From NCBI GenBank assembly GCA_024400505.1, contig JAKSMP010000026.1, positions 1 to 32,423 on the forward strand: 32,423 nt of DNA, given 5' to 3'. Under the pieces are notes generated by a model that was given only the letters and a program-made list of their open reading frames with translations, was not told the origin of the DNA and did no database searches. Shown here piece by piece: positions 7,486 through 15,928 of the stretch. The translations under genes were made by a program, and so were the position numbers. This stretch comes from Bacteroidales bacterium. GTDB taxonomy: Bacteria > Bacteroidota > Bacteroidia > Bacteroidales > P3. Position 1 is the first letter of the stretch. Each line of letters opens with the position of its first letter.

Positions 7486-8373
7486 TTATGAGTTTGTTAC
7501 ATACTGTAAATTTTTTACTATGTCACTTGCAATTAGGCTACATTTTGACTGATTTTTTATTGAATAATCACCACTTTTGCCATGTATCCATACTGATAGT
7601 GTAGTACATAATGTTGCATCATGCTGATATTCTTTATTTTGTGATAAAATTGCAAGTATTATTCCTGTCAACACATCACCACTTCCTGCTGTTGCCATTC
7701 CTGCATTTCCGGTGGTATTCAAGTATATAGACCCGTTTGGACTTGACGTGCGTGTTTCGTGCCCCTTATGCACAATAATGGTGTTTAATTGGCGACTTTT
7801 TTCTCGTTGTGCTTCATCTCTGGCTTCTAAAGTCGGAAAAGTACCGAAAAGACGTTCGAATTCTTTGGCGTGGGGTGTTAGAATAAGTGGAGCGGATTGT
7901 GTGTGTTGAATCATCAAGTTCTCTTTGTTGGGATATCGGGCCAGCATATTCAATCCATCCGCATCAACTATTAGAGGCTTTTTGTCTGTAACATGGAATA
8001 TACTCACGAGTGCATCTGTACTCTGAGTACCTAAACCTGGCCCAAGTGCAATGGCATCGTACTTTCTCAATTCGTCTTCTGTGAATGCGTGTGTCCAATG
8101 AGTGTCATTTTCATCGATGCTCACCATCGCTTCAGGAACTGCCGTCTGCATGATGTCCACGCCGCGTTGGGGAACGTGTACTGTAATTAATCCTACACCT
8201 GATCTAAGGCAAGCTTTAGCGGCCAAAATAGCAGCACCCATTTTCCCATAGCTTCCAGCTATCAATAAGGCATGGCCATAGTTGCTCTTGGTGCTATCTT
8301 CAGGTCGATTGTTGAGAAAGTCTGGCCAAATTGGATTATCTACAAGGAATGTATTTGCATCAATTTGTTTCAT
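7486..8373 (-). CDS. nnrD: ADP-dependent NAD(P)H-hydrate dehydratase (stand-alone)
   Basis: This enzyme repairs damaged (hydrated) NADH and NADPH in the cytoplasm, using a ribokinase-like fold. It is 295 residues. Diagnostic motifs are GHALLIAGSYGKMGAA near the N-terminus, ALGPGLG, IVDADGLN, LTPHAKEFERL, and the C-terminal anion hole and catalytic Asp in NAGMATAGSGDVLTG. Many bacteria, including many Bacteroidales, carry it fused to an N-terminal NnrE epimerase (about 500 residues in total). Here only the dehydratase is present, like B. subtilis YxkO. The start MKQIDANTF is preferred over an upstream ATG at 8400 because the latter falls inside a terminator hairpin. Confidence 0.9.
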   Translation of the reverse strand: MKQIDANTFLVDNPIWPDFLNNRPEDSTKSNYGHALLIAGSYGKMGAAILAAKACLRSGVGLITVHVPQRGVDIMQTAVPEAMVSIDENDTHWTHAFTEDELRKYDAIALGPGLGTQSTDALVSIFHVTDKKPLIVDADGLNMLARYPNKENLMIQHTQSAPLILTPHAKEFERLFGTFPTLEARDEAQREKSRQLNTIIVHKGHETRTSSPNGSIYLNTTGNAGMATAGSGDVLTGIILAILSQNKEYQHDATLCTTLSVWIHGKSGDYSIKNQSKCSLIASDIVKNLQYVTNS

Positions 8374-8385
8374 GGTAATGGAGAT

Positions 8386-8417
8386 AAAAAAGGATAGCAT
8401 CAGGTGACGCTATCCTT
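8386..8417 (-). terminator. Intrinsic terminator after the outer-membrane protein gene
   Basis: AAGGATAGC (8390-8398) pairs with GCTATCCTT (8409-8417) around a 10-nt loop. On the minus strand the stem is followed by a run of T (8391-8386). It ends the transcript of the 8443-9438 gene and lies just before the nnrD start. Confidence 0.8.
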
Positions 8418-8442
8418 ATATATTTAATATTAAAGTATCAAT

Positions 8443-9438
8443 TTAAAAATGATAGGTCAGACCCATACCAAAGGTCCAAGTGCGGTTGTATGTCTTGAAA
8501 TCCTTAGCGGTGCTAAGTAGTCCGTGATAGTAGTCGCCTTCAAAGTGGAGAGTCCAATGGTTGGAGCAACGGAGAGAGAGACCGATACCACCTGCGAGAC
8601 CAGCATCAAAGCGGTTGTCAGAACCTTCTACAAAGTTGTATGCATTGCCGGCATAGGGTCTAGGATCATCATTAACGTAAACATATCCTTGACGCCACTG
8701 GGAAGCCCAATATGCACAATAACCACCGAACATGAAGTTAATGCGAACATCTTCGCTTCCGATGGAAAAATCAGCCATCAGAGGAATCTGTACATAAAGA
8801 TTGTTGTAGCTGGTGCTAAGGGTATCAAGGTAATCAAGATAGCTTACTTCAAGGTCGGTGTAGTAGTTCTTGGAGAGGCAGCTGACACCAGAACGAATGC
8901 CAAACCACTGGTTGAATTGATATCCAAAACGTGCTTCGAGGTTGAGTCCACGACCGGCATACCAAGTACCGCTCCAACGTGCGCTCTGCACATCCAAACG
9001 ATTGGTTGCACCACCGAGGAGTAGTCCCAAATAGAAACCTTTTGCTTCATCATTAAGGATGTCTTTTTCGGGGATGAGGTTCTGACGAACATCTTTTCTT
9101 TTGCAGCAGTCGCTTTTATGAGAACCATTGCATTTGTGCTGTGCGAGTTCGGGGTTTACTTGCTCTGAACGAAGATGAACTCTAGTGGAAGGTTGGATGC
9201 GCTCAACAAGGTTTGCGTTTGCAAAAGCAGCATATTTGCTGGCCTCAATAAGGGCGGTAGCCATACGGCCAGAACGAGTCTGGAGTACAACACCATACTT
9301 GTTGAGAGAATCCTGAGGAATCATAGTAGTGTCGTTGAAAGTAATCAGTGCCGATACGTATTCGGTCGTGTTCTGTGTCTGAGCCATGGCTCCAGCCATA
9401 AAGGCCAACATCAGTGCGATAGATAAGATTTTCTTCAT
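8443..9438 (-). CDS. Outer-membrane beta-barrel protein with a protease-propeptide-like N-terminal domain
   Basis: This 331-residue protein has a signal peptide (MKKILSIALMLAFMAGAMAQ). Residues about 27-95 (VSALITFNDTT...RIQPSTRVHL) resemble the N-terminal domain seen on Bacteroidetes S8-type secreted proteases, but no protease domain follows. A linker with a Cys-containing HKSDCCKRK segment (about 112-120) leads to a C-terminal barrel of alternating aromatic/polar strands ending in the terminal-Phe motif GMGLTYHF, as in the porin-like OMP_b-brl_2 family. The substrate is unknown. The gene has its own -7 box at 9485-9493 and a terminator. Confidence 0.75.
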   Translation of the reverse strand: MKKILSIALMLAFMAGAMAQTQNTTEYVSALITFNDTTMIPQDSLNKYGVVLQTRSGRMATALIEASKYAAFANANLVERIQPSTRVHLRSEQVNPELAQHKCNGSHKSDCCKRKDVRQNLIPEKDILNDEAKGFYLGLLLGGATNRLDVQSARWSGTWYAGRGLNLEARFGYQFNQWFGIRSGVSCLSKNYYTDLEVSYLDYLDTLSTSYNNLYVQIPLMADFSIGSEDVRINFMFGGYCAYWASQWRQGYVYVNDDPRPYAGNAYNFVEGSDNRFDAGLAGGIGLSLRCSNHWTLHFEGDYYHGLLSTAKDFKTYNRTWTFGMGLTYHF

Positions 9439-9484
9439 GTTATATATTATGCTTTTAATGTTATTATTCTAATTATATCAAATT

Positions 9485-9493
9485 GCAAAGATA
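9485..9493 (-). promoter_or_regulatory. -7 promoter box for the outer-membrane protein
   Basis: TATCTTTGC on the minus strand, 46 bp upstream of the ATG. No TTTG is found at the usual -33 spacing. Confidence 0.55.
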
Positions 9494-9627
9494 CGAATAT
9501 TTGTCAAAATAGAGAGTTTTTTTTCGATAAGGGAGTTGTTCGTTGCTATTGGGGTGCAAGAATAACATCATTGTGTTTGTCTGTTAGGAGATATTTTCCC
9601 ATGATGCGGTATGCTAGAAAACACACA

Positions 9628-10485
9628 TTACAAAGCTGCATATTGAGGAGTAAATGTGTCGCCGTCAGCCATAGAACCGGTAGATATGCCTTTCTTCAAC
9701 CATCTTGCTCGCTGAGCCGAAGTGCCATGGTTGAATGAATCCGGCACAGCATATCCGCGGGCTTTCTTTTGCAGATAGTCATCTCCAATCTTAGCAGCAA
9801 CATTCAGTCCTTCTTCAATGTCACCTTCTTCCAATGAGTTGAACATCTCGTTGTCATGGTGAGCCCATACGCCAGCGTAGTAGTCTGCTTGGAGTTCTAG
9901 TCTAACGCTTATTTTATTGGCCTCTTTTTCACTCAGTCGTGCCATCTCCTGGTGCGCCTTGTTGAGTGTGCCCAACAAATACTGCACATGGTGCCCAACT
10001 TCGTGTGCAATCACGTAGGCATAGGCAAAGTCTCCATCTGCACCCAGTTGCTTTCTCATGCTAAGGAAAAAATCAAGATCCAAATACACCTTTTGGTCTG
10101 CGGAGCAGTAAAATGGTCCAGACTGAGATGTGGCGTTGCCACAGCCGCTTTGGACAGCATCAGTAAATATTACTAGCTTTGGTGGAACATATTTTCGACC
10201 CATTTTTTTGAATTCTGCAGTCCACACGTCCTCGGTACCAGCTAGTATCTGGCTAGCAAAATCGAATAGTTCTTGCTCTGCTGCCGAGGCAGTGTATGCT
10301 GTGCTCTCATTGGCTTGCTCGTTGGAATCGGCCAGTTGAAATACACTAGTAGGGTCTCCTCCAAAAATCCATACAAGTAAACCTGCGATAATGAGTCCTC
10401 CAAGACCCAATCCACCTTTGACTTTCATTCCGCCACCTCTGCGGTCTTCCACATTGCTGCTTGTGCGTCTTCCGTCTAATTTCAT
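9628..10485 (-). CDS. YpfJ-type neutral zinc metallopeptidase
   Basis: This 285-residue protein belongs to the Zn_peptidase (PF04228) family. The N-terminus MKLDGRRTSSNVEDRRGGG is typical. A single membrane helix follows (about 29-43), so it is probably an inner-membrane-anchored protein with the catalytic domain outside. The zinc motif AHEVGHHVQ and the following ELQADYYAGVWAH, with a third candidate ligand, are intact. The family's NHGTSAQRARW motif near the C-terminus is also present. The gene starts 17 bp after the stop of the large type IX cargo gene and is likely co-transcribed. The physiological substrate is unknown. Confidence 0.9.
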   Translation of the reverse strand: MKLDGRRTSSNVEDRRGGGMKVKGGLGLGGLIIAGLLVWIFGGDPTSVFQLADSNEQANESTAYTASAAEQELFDFASQILAGTEDVWTAEFKKMGRKYVPPKLVIFTDAVQSGCGNATSQSGPFYCSADQKVYLDLDFFLSMRKQLGADGDFAYAYVIAHEVGHHVQYLLGTLNKAHQEMARLSEKEANKISVRLELQADYYAGVWAHHDNEMFNSLEEGDIEEGLNVAAKIGDDYLQKKARGYAVPDSFNHGTSAQRARWLKKGISTGSMADGDTFTPQYAAL

Positions 10486-10502
10486 GATATGTAATTTGTC
10501 TA

Positions 10503-13076
10503 TTATTTGTCACCTAAAACCTCTATCACGCCTTTCCGTTCCACTGCATACGAGTTGTCGTACTTGCGAGCTTTAAAGTAGAAAAAATATGTCCCGCAAG
10601 GAACTTTTTCACGAGCAGGATCCCACCATTGAGTATCTTCGTTGATGTTGATGGTGTGGTAAACCAGGCGTCCTGTACGGTCGTAGATGTTCAGTTCGTT
10701 ATAAGGATAGCATTTTTGCTCTAAAAGGGATTTAATTTCAAATAAGTCGTTTAGTCCATCATTATTTGGAGTAAGAACGTTGGGGAATTCGATTTGGTCA
10801 ATGCAGCAAGGTTCAAATAGCACATGGACGTGCAAGCTGCTGTCGCATCCGCTTGCTGCTGTGAGTATGTAGTCGTAGTCGCCAGGTTCGTTGATGGAGT
10901 TGCCTTCATTGACAGTGTAGGTAGAATCATAGCATAAGTAAACAACAATGGTGTCGTAGGATTCCACCCAGCCACGTTCTCTCACATGCAGCCACATGGC
11001 TTGAGGCGCTTCGCATAGCTCATGTTGTGTATTCGCCAAAAGTGTATCTGATGGGCCATCCATTTCTCCATCTGCTATCGTTATCCCTTCCCATAGGTAA
11101 GGAGCAAAGGCACAGATTGAGTCGTAGCTGTATATCGTATCAATGCTTGATGGTCTGTCTAGGTGAAGGTCGAGCTGTATAGTATCAAAGCAGTGGTTGT
11201 ATAGTGTTGCTATCAAGGAGAGGTGGTAATCCCCATTCCAATATACAATGGTCGTATCATTGCATGTGGCAGAATCGCCATTGCCGAAGAACCATTTCAC
11301 GCCGCTCACATCAAAGTGTGGAAGTATGTTTGAATCGGCGTCGATAATGGATGATTCATTGTGAAGTCGGACGCTGTAGTAGCAGTCAACGGTATCCACA
11401 ATATAACTGAACTTGGCTTTGGCTTTCATCACCGTATTGCGTATGCTCAAAGTAAATCCACCACAACCATTTTTGTGGGTTAACTGGCAGTAATAAAGTG
11501 TGTCGGCATCTTGATCTATTTGCAGTTGTCGGTCAGATGCTGTTGGAAGGATTTGGTGTAGGCTGTTGGTCCAGGTGTAGTTAAATCCTTCTGGTGCCAA
11601 GAAAGTTGGTTGAAGTGTGTCTCCACATGAAATATTCTGAAGCTCAGATTTACCGCATTTCACATTTAGGTAGGCATAACCATAATCTCGATTAGTAATG
11701 CGCAAGGTGATGCGTTGTCCATGGTAGTTTTTGAAGGCGATGCCGTAGGTGCTCCAAGGATGCTTCGCTTCAGGTTCGCTTGAGCTCCACTCGTTGGTGT
11801 CGCCCTCTATGAGATTGAATATATAGCAGATGGAATCGGCAGGAGCTAAAGTGGAGTCAAGTACTTCAGCCATCAATCGTGCGATTGAGTCTGTAGGGTG
11901 TAGGTTGCCCAATCTTACGGCAGCATATCGAATGGAGAGGTGGTCAAATTGATTGGTATCAACTAGAAAGTCGTAAGATATACTTTCGGCACTATCAGCC
12001 ATGCTGTTATTACCTAGGCGGATAAAGTATTTTAGATCGTTAGGATATGGGGCGATAGGCAAGTAATCCTCCGAATCCCAATTGGTGGTGTCGGTGTGGA
12101 TGTAGTGGGTGGCAAAACTACTTGTGTGGTCGTACTCAAACCAAGTGGAGTCGGCGTAAGGGTTATCCCATGATCCACGAGAGCATCTGATAGCATCAGG
12201 AACAGGAATAGCGCAGGAGGGTGCGGGAAAGGCTACTGAGGTAGTAATACTTCTGGGCAAGAGAAGCACCGAGTCGGAGGCATTGCATAGCGTGTAGAAG
12301 TCGTAGGTGGTCAGTTCCCTTAAATTGGAAATAACCCATGGGTTGGTTGTTACATGCACTCGGGTAATCTGCTGGGAGTCCAAAAGACCGTGAGCGAATC
12401 CCTGTGGTCCATAGACCAAATAGTAGTCAGCTTCAGTATCTCCATTGCCAAGATCAGCTTGTACTTGGGTGGGTGATATCGATTCTAGTTTGGGAATTGG
12501 GCAATGTGCGATGTTGATATCGTCGATGAAACAAAAAAAAGTATCTGTGTTGGAAATGTTCCGGAGAGTGAATGCTATGTGTGAGTGTGATGCATGTGCA
12601 TCGGTTAATTGAACCTGTACGAATTGCCATTGATTAGCGTTGCGCAAGGCGATACTTGACATCCAGGTTATGTCACTTGAGGTGGTATTTGAGTCGGTGG
12701 TGCCGTATTCTAGAATGGTATAGTCATTGGATACCATTACCCAGAATGAAAGATAAGCATCAGTAATGGAACTGTATGAAATGTCGTATTCTGGAGATAT
12801 TGCAATGGAAAACCCAGACGCTTGACTAACGCTGCTGAGTGCCAGTGAATTGCTATCGGAATGCGATTGGTTGGAAGTTAGCCTGGGGTATTCTGAGCCA
12901 TTGTCGCTGTTCAGGAAAGTCCAGCAATCCGGCATGGAAGTAGATGATGCTGAATATGCATCGAAGCATTCTGTGGCAGGTAGAGGTATTGGTGTGCAGA
13001 TGTTTTGCCCATAGCCTTTGTTGCCACAAAAAGCGATTGCGCTGAAAAAACAAATTATATAAAATATTTTTTGCAT
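10503..13076 (-). CDS. Secreted multidomain protein with gliding-motility/type IX sorting domain
   Basis: This 857-residue protein starts MQKIFYIICFFSAIAFC, a signal peptide; an upstream Met eight codons earlier is possible. After it come a jelly-roll-like segment (about residues 25-195), a fibronectin-III-like segment (about 200-285), a second Cys-containing beta-rich region, and a PKD-like segment with VKWFFGNGDSA. The last ~95 residues match the gliding-motility-associated C-terminal domain (type B type IX secretion signal): FPNVLTPNNDGLNDLF, LNIYDRTGRLVYH and PCGTYFFYFKA. It is expected to cross the outer membrane through the type IX system and be surface-attached or released. Its ligand is unknown. 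Confidence 0.88.
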   Translation of the reverse strand: MQKIFYIICFFSAIAFCGNKGYGQNICTPIPLPATECFDAYSASSTSMPDCWTFLNSDNGSEYPRLTSNQSHSDSNSLALSSVSQASGFSIAISPEYDISYSSITDAYLSFWVMVSNDYTILEYGTTDSNTTSSDITWMSSIALRNANQWQFVQVQLTDAHASHSHIAFTLRNISNTDTFFCFIDDINIAHCPIPKLESISPTQVQADLGNGDTEADYYLVYGPQGFAHGLLDSQQITRVHVTTNPWVISNLRELTTYDFYTLCNASDSVLLLPRSITTSVAFPAPSCAIPVPDAIRCSRGSWDNPYADSTWFEYDHTSSFATHYIHTDTTNWDSEDYLPIAPYPNDLKYFIRLGNNSMADSAESISYDFLVDTNQFDHLSIRYAAVRLGNLHPTDSIARLMAEVLDSTLAPADSICYIFNLIEGDTNEWSSSEPEAKHPWSTYGIAFKNYHGQRITLRITNRDYGYAYLNVKCGKSELQNISCGDTLQPTFLAPEGFNYTWTNSLHQILPTASDRQLQIDQDADTLYYCQLTHKNGCGGFTLSIRNTVMKAKAKFSYIVDTVDCYYSVRLHNESSIIDADSNILPHFDVSGVKWFFGNGDSATCNDTTIVYWNGDYHLSLIATLYNHCFDTIQLDLHLDRPSSIDTIYSYDSICAFAPYLWEGITIADGEMDGPSDTLLANTQHELCEAPQAMWLHVRERGWVESYDTIVVYLCYDSTYTVNEGNSINEPGDYDYILTAASGCDSSLHVHVLFEPCCIDQIEFPNVLTPNNDGLNDLFEIKSLLEQKCYPYNELNIYDRTGRLVYHTININEDTQWWDPAREKVPCGTYFFYFKARKYDNSYAVERKGVIEVLGDK

Positions 13077-13096
13077 ATTTATTAATATATGAAATT

Positions 13097-13105
13097 GCAA
13101 AGATA
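13097..13105 (-). promoter_or_regulatory. -7 promoter box for the type IX cargo gene
   Basis: TATCTTTGC on the minus strand, 20 bp upstream of the ATG at 13076, so the leader is very short. It lies in a T-rich tract, and no clear -33 TTTG is present. Confidence 0.6.
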
Positions 13106-13472
13106 CGTTTTTTTTAGTAAATAAATAATAAAAAATGATAATTGATGGTTTATAATTCTATGAATGGCTGAAATTCAATTTGATGTGTTTCTCGGTGTTG
13201 TGGAAGCATGGCGTGAGATATCTTTCCTAATGGAATTCCAATTGTCATTATGATATGAATCTTTAGATAATTTCCGCGACTCAAACTTGATGTATGGTGC
13301 TTGTAGTGGTATATTTTTCCTTAATGTGACTTGCAAATATCAGTATTTTTTGCGTACTTTGCATAACCATTGCTTGTATTCGTATTGTGCTATATCGAGT
13401 TGATATTCATAGCGAAAAAATGCATCAATGGATTGGTATGCGAGAATGATTGTTCGTCAAAAATAATCATTA
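13106..13472. other. AT-rich divergent intergenic region
   Basis: This 370-bp stretch separates the minus-strand type IX cargo gene from the plus-strand envelope-glycan cluster. It is strongly AT-rich with A- and T-tracts. I see no reading frame, RNA or repeat in it. Partial -7-like sequences (around 13347-13366) lack good spacing. Confidence 0.5.
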
Positions 13473-13504
13473 TTTGGGATTTAACAGAGTAATGGATGTT
13501 TTTG
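13473..13504 (+). promoter_or_regulatory. Promoter of the envelope-glycan cluster, adjacent to the start codon
   Basis: TTTG at 13473-13476 is followed by 20 bp and TGTTTTTG at 13497-13504, one mismatch from TAnnTTTG. The box ends only four bases before the ATG at 13509. Transcription would therefore begin at or within a few bases of the start codon, and the mRNA would be leaderless or nearly so. Confidence 0.55.
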
Positions 13505-13508
13505 TACT

Positions 13509-14642
13509 ATGAAAAAATTGGCAATAATTGGTGCTTCTTACCTTCAAGAGCCATTGGTTCGGAGGGCCAAGGAAATGGGCATTTACACAGTTTGCTTTGC
13601 ATGGGCAGATGGTGCTACTTGTGCAGAAATTTGCGATAAGTTCTATGATATCTCCATAGTGGAGAAAGAGGAAATCTTGAAAGTATGCCAAGCTGAGCAG
13701 ATAGACGGTATTGCTACCATCGCCTCAGATGTGGCAGCACCCACAGTGGCGTTTGTGGCAGAACAGATGGGACTCGTGGGCAATACCTATGAGTCTGCTG
13801 TGCGAGCCAATAATAAGTATTTGATGCGAAATGCATTTGTTGATGCTGGCATTTCATGCCCTCATTATACGTTTATCACGAGAACAGATAGCTCCATTCT
13901 TTCAAATAATAACATTGCCCATACTGCACAGTTCCCATTGATAGTAAAGCCAACAGATAGGTCGGGCTCTTTAGGCGTGACAAAAGTAGAAACTTTAGAT
14001 GCCTTATTGCCCGCCATTGAATCTGCTATGCAGGTGTCTTTTAAAAAAGAAGTGTTGGTGGAGGAATTTATTGCTGGTAGAGAAATTAGTGTGGAGTTTA
14101 TCTCTTACAAAGGTAAGCATTATCCTCTTCAGATTACTGATAAAGTGACTACAGAAGCACCCCATTTTGTTGAATTAGCACATCATCAGCCTGCCGAACT
14201 TTCATCGCAACAATACGAATATGTATATTCAATTACTGAAAAAGCGCTCAATGCATTAGGAATTACTAACGGAGCCAGTCATTCTGAGTATAGGATAACT
14301 CAGGATGGACGCATGGTTGTGATGGAGATTGGCGGTAGAATGGGAGGGGACTTTATTGGTTCTGACCTTGTTAGGCTATCTACAGGCTACGATTTTGTAA
14401 AAGGAGTAATCGATGTAGCTTTGGGCCAATTCCAAGAACCTGTAAAAACGTATCAGTGCTGCTCTGGTGTTTATTTCCTTTGTGAGGAAACTAGACATCT
14501 GTTTCCGATAATCAAGCAATGGCAGGATATTCCATCAGTAATAGAAGGCAAGATAACTGACAACGAACTGCACTCTGTTGAAAAATCAGCTGATCGAAGC
14601 GGATATTTAATTTATCAGGGTGCAGAAAAACTTCAACTATAA
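13509..14642 (+). CDS. ATP-grasp ligase, first gene of an envelope-glycan cluster
   Basis: This 377-residue protein has the carbamoyl-phosphate-synthase-like ATP-grasp fold. It starts with a Rossmann-like pre-grasp domain (KKLAIIGASYLQEPLVRRA). The ATP-grasp core has Lys147 in PLIVKPTDRSGSLGV, the adenine-contact EEF (185-187), and metal-binding residues around Glu273 in VVMEIGGRMGGDF. Such enzymes join a carboxylate to an amine through an acyl phosphate. Because the cluster also makes a 4-amino-sugar nucleotide, the ligase could put an amino acid or other acid on that amine; this is inference, and no substrate can be read from the sequence. A glycosyltransferase gene follows after 19 bp. Confidence 0.85.
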   Translation: MKKLAIIGASYLQEPLVRRAKEMGIYTVCFAWADGATCAEICDKFYDISIVEKEEILKVCQAEQIDGIATIASDVAAPTVAFVAEQMGLVGNTYESAVRANNKYLMRNAFVDAGISCPHYTFITRTDSSILSNNNIAHTAQFPLIVKPTDRSGSLGVTKVETLDALLPAIESAMQVSFKKEVLVEEFIAGREISVEFISYKGKHYPLQITDKVTTEAPHFVELAHHQPAELSSQQYEYVYSITEKALNALGITNGASHSEYRITQDGRMVVMEIGGRMGGDFIGSDLVRLSTGYDFVKGVIDVALGQFQEPVKTYQCCSGVYFLCEETRHLFPIIKQWQDIPSVIEGKITDNELHSVEKSADRSGYLIYQGAEKLQL

Positions 14643-14661
14643 CGAACCTAGAAAACGTATT

Positions 14662-15591
14662 ATGGAAATCTCAATAGTGTCTCCTATCTATAAAGGAGAA
14701 AAGATGTTGGATGAATTGGTGAGTCGAATCACCAACGCAGTGAAACCCATAACAGAGGATTATGAGATAATACTGGTAAATGATTGCTCTCCTGACCAGT
14801 CGTGGCATGAAATTGAACGCAAATGTGCACAAGACAAACATGTGAAAGGAATTGATCTTTCTCGCAACTTTGGACAGCATTACGCTATTTCAGCAGGGTT
14901 GGCCAATTGTGTTGGCAAGTGGGTGGTGGTTATGGATTGCGATTTGCAGGATCGCCCCGAAGAAATACCCAATCTCTACGCAAAGGCTCAAGAAGGGTGG
15001 GAAATAGTTTATGCCCGAAGAGTGGACCGGCAGGACAACAAACTAAAGAAGATGCAGTCAGCCATATTCCATGATGTATTGGATTGGCTGATGGGAACGA
15101 AAACTGACAAGACCATCACAAATTTCGGTATTTATAAAAAATGTGTGATAGATGCATTCAACAAAATGCCTGAGAAAGCACGTTCGTTTGGCAGTTTGGT
15201 TTGGTACTTGGGATTCAGCAATACTGCAATAGATGTTCAGCATGCTCAGCGGGCAGAGGGCACCACTGGATATACTTTGCGTAAACTCTTAAAGTTGAGC
15301 TTTGATATCATTATCTCCAATAGCAATAAACCATTAAGGCTTACGGTGGGACTTGGATTTTTGATGTCGATTGTGTCATTTCTGTTGGCGTTCTACAACG
15401 TGATAGCACGCTCTGTGGGATTGATTACAGTGGAAGGCTATACAACCACCATTTTCTCTATTTGGTTTGTGGGTGGTCTATTGTTGTTTGTGATGGGCAT
15501 ACTTGGATTATATATCGGCATGATTTTCGACCAGGTGAAGGATCGTCCATTGTATGTGATTAGAACTAAAAAGAATTTTGATGAAGACTAA
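14662..15591 (+). CDS. Polyprenyl-phosphate glycosyltransferase, GT2 (GtrB/ArnC type)
   Basis: This 309-residue protein has a GT-A family 2 domain: VSPIYKGEKMLDELV, VNDCSPDQS, LSRNFGQHYAISAGL, and the DxD motif in MDCDLQD (Asp92, Asp94). Two C-terminal membrane helices follow (about 230-250 and 262-285). This layout is typical of enzymes that transfer a sugar from a nucleotide to undecaprenyl phosphate on the cytoplasmic face (GtrB, ArnC, DPM1). The ATG at 14662 is chosen over an upstream in-frame start because MEISIVSPIYKG fits the family. It overlaps the next gene by 11 bp, which implies translational coupling to the two putative flippase subunits. Confidence 0.9.
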   Translation: MEISIVSPIYKGEKMLDELVSRITNAVKPITEDYEIILVNDCSPDQSWHEIERKCAQDKHVKGIDLSRNFGQHYAISAGLANCVGKWVVVMDCDLQDRPEEIPNLYAKAQEGWEIVYARRVDRQDNKLKKMQSAIFHDVLDWLMGTKTDKTITNFGIYKKCVIDAFNKMPEKARSFGSLVWYLGFSNTAIDVQHAQRAEGTTGYTLRKLLKLSFDIIISNSNKPLRLTVGLGFLMSIVSFLLAFYNVIARSVGLITVEGYTTTIFSIWFVGGLLLFVMGILGLYIGMIFDQVKDRPLYVIRTKKNFDED

Positions 15592-15928
15592 AACCTCTGT
15601 TGGATATTGGGCGCTGATGTTTGCTGCTTTCTTGGTGTATTCCTCCACAGGTATGCTTAGCAAACTCGCTTCGACCTATCCACCATTGAGTTTGCCTTAT
15701 CTTTTATGTTTGGGTATGGAAGTGACATTGCTAGGCTTATATGCAGTAATGTGGCAGATTGTACTCAAGAAATTGCCGTTGAATGTAGCTTTTTTGTGCA
15801 AGAGTTCAACTGTGGTGTTCAGTTTGCTGTTCGCTCACTTTGTCTTTAGTGAAGTCATCACTTTGAACAATCTTATCGGAGCATCTATCGTTTTATTAGG
15901 GTTGATTATTTTGGCATGGAAGGATTAG
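15581..15928 (+). CDS. Four-helix EamA/SMR-type protein, ArnE-like flippase subunit
   Basis: This 115-residue protein has four hydrophobic segments (about 8-26, 35-58, 64-84 and 92-112). It resembles a half-size EamA or small multidrug transporter, as ArnE/ArnF do. It starts MKTKTSVGYWAL and overlaps the glycosyltransferase stop by 11 bp and the next gene by 13 bp. Being followed by a second protein of the same length, and preceded by an ArnC/GtrB-like enzyme, makes a lipid-phosphate-sugar flippase subunit more likely than a drug pump. The homology is by architecture and context rather than by a diagnostic motif. Confidence 0.75.
   Translation: MKTKTSVGYWALMFAAFLVYSSTGMLSKLASTYPPLSLPYLLCLGMEVTLLGLYAVMWQIVLKKLPLNVAFLCKSSTVVFSLLFAHFVFSEVITLNNLIGASIVLLGLIILAWKD

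Noticed and set aside
13106..13472. A small RNA or riboswitch in the divergent spacer.
   Set aside because: Only AT-rich sequence and weak -7-like boxes are visible, with no stable hairpin and T-run.
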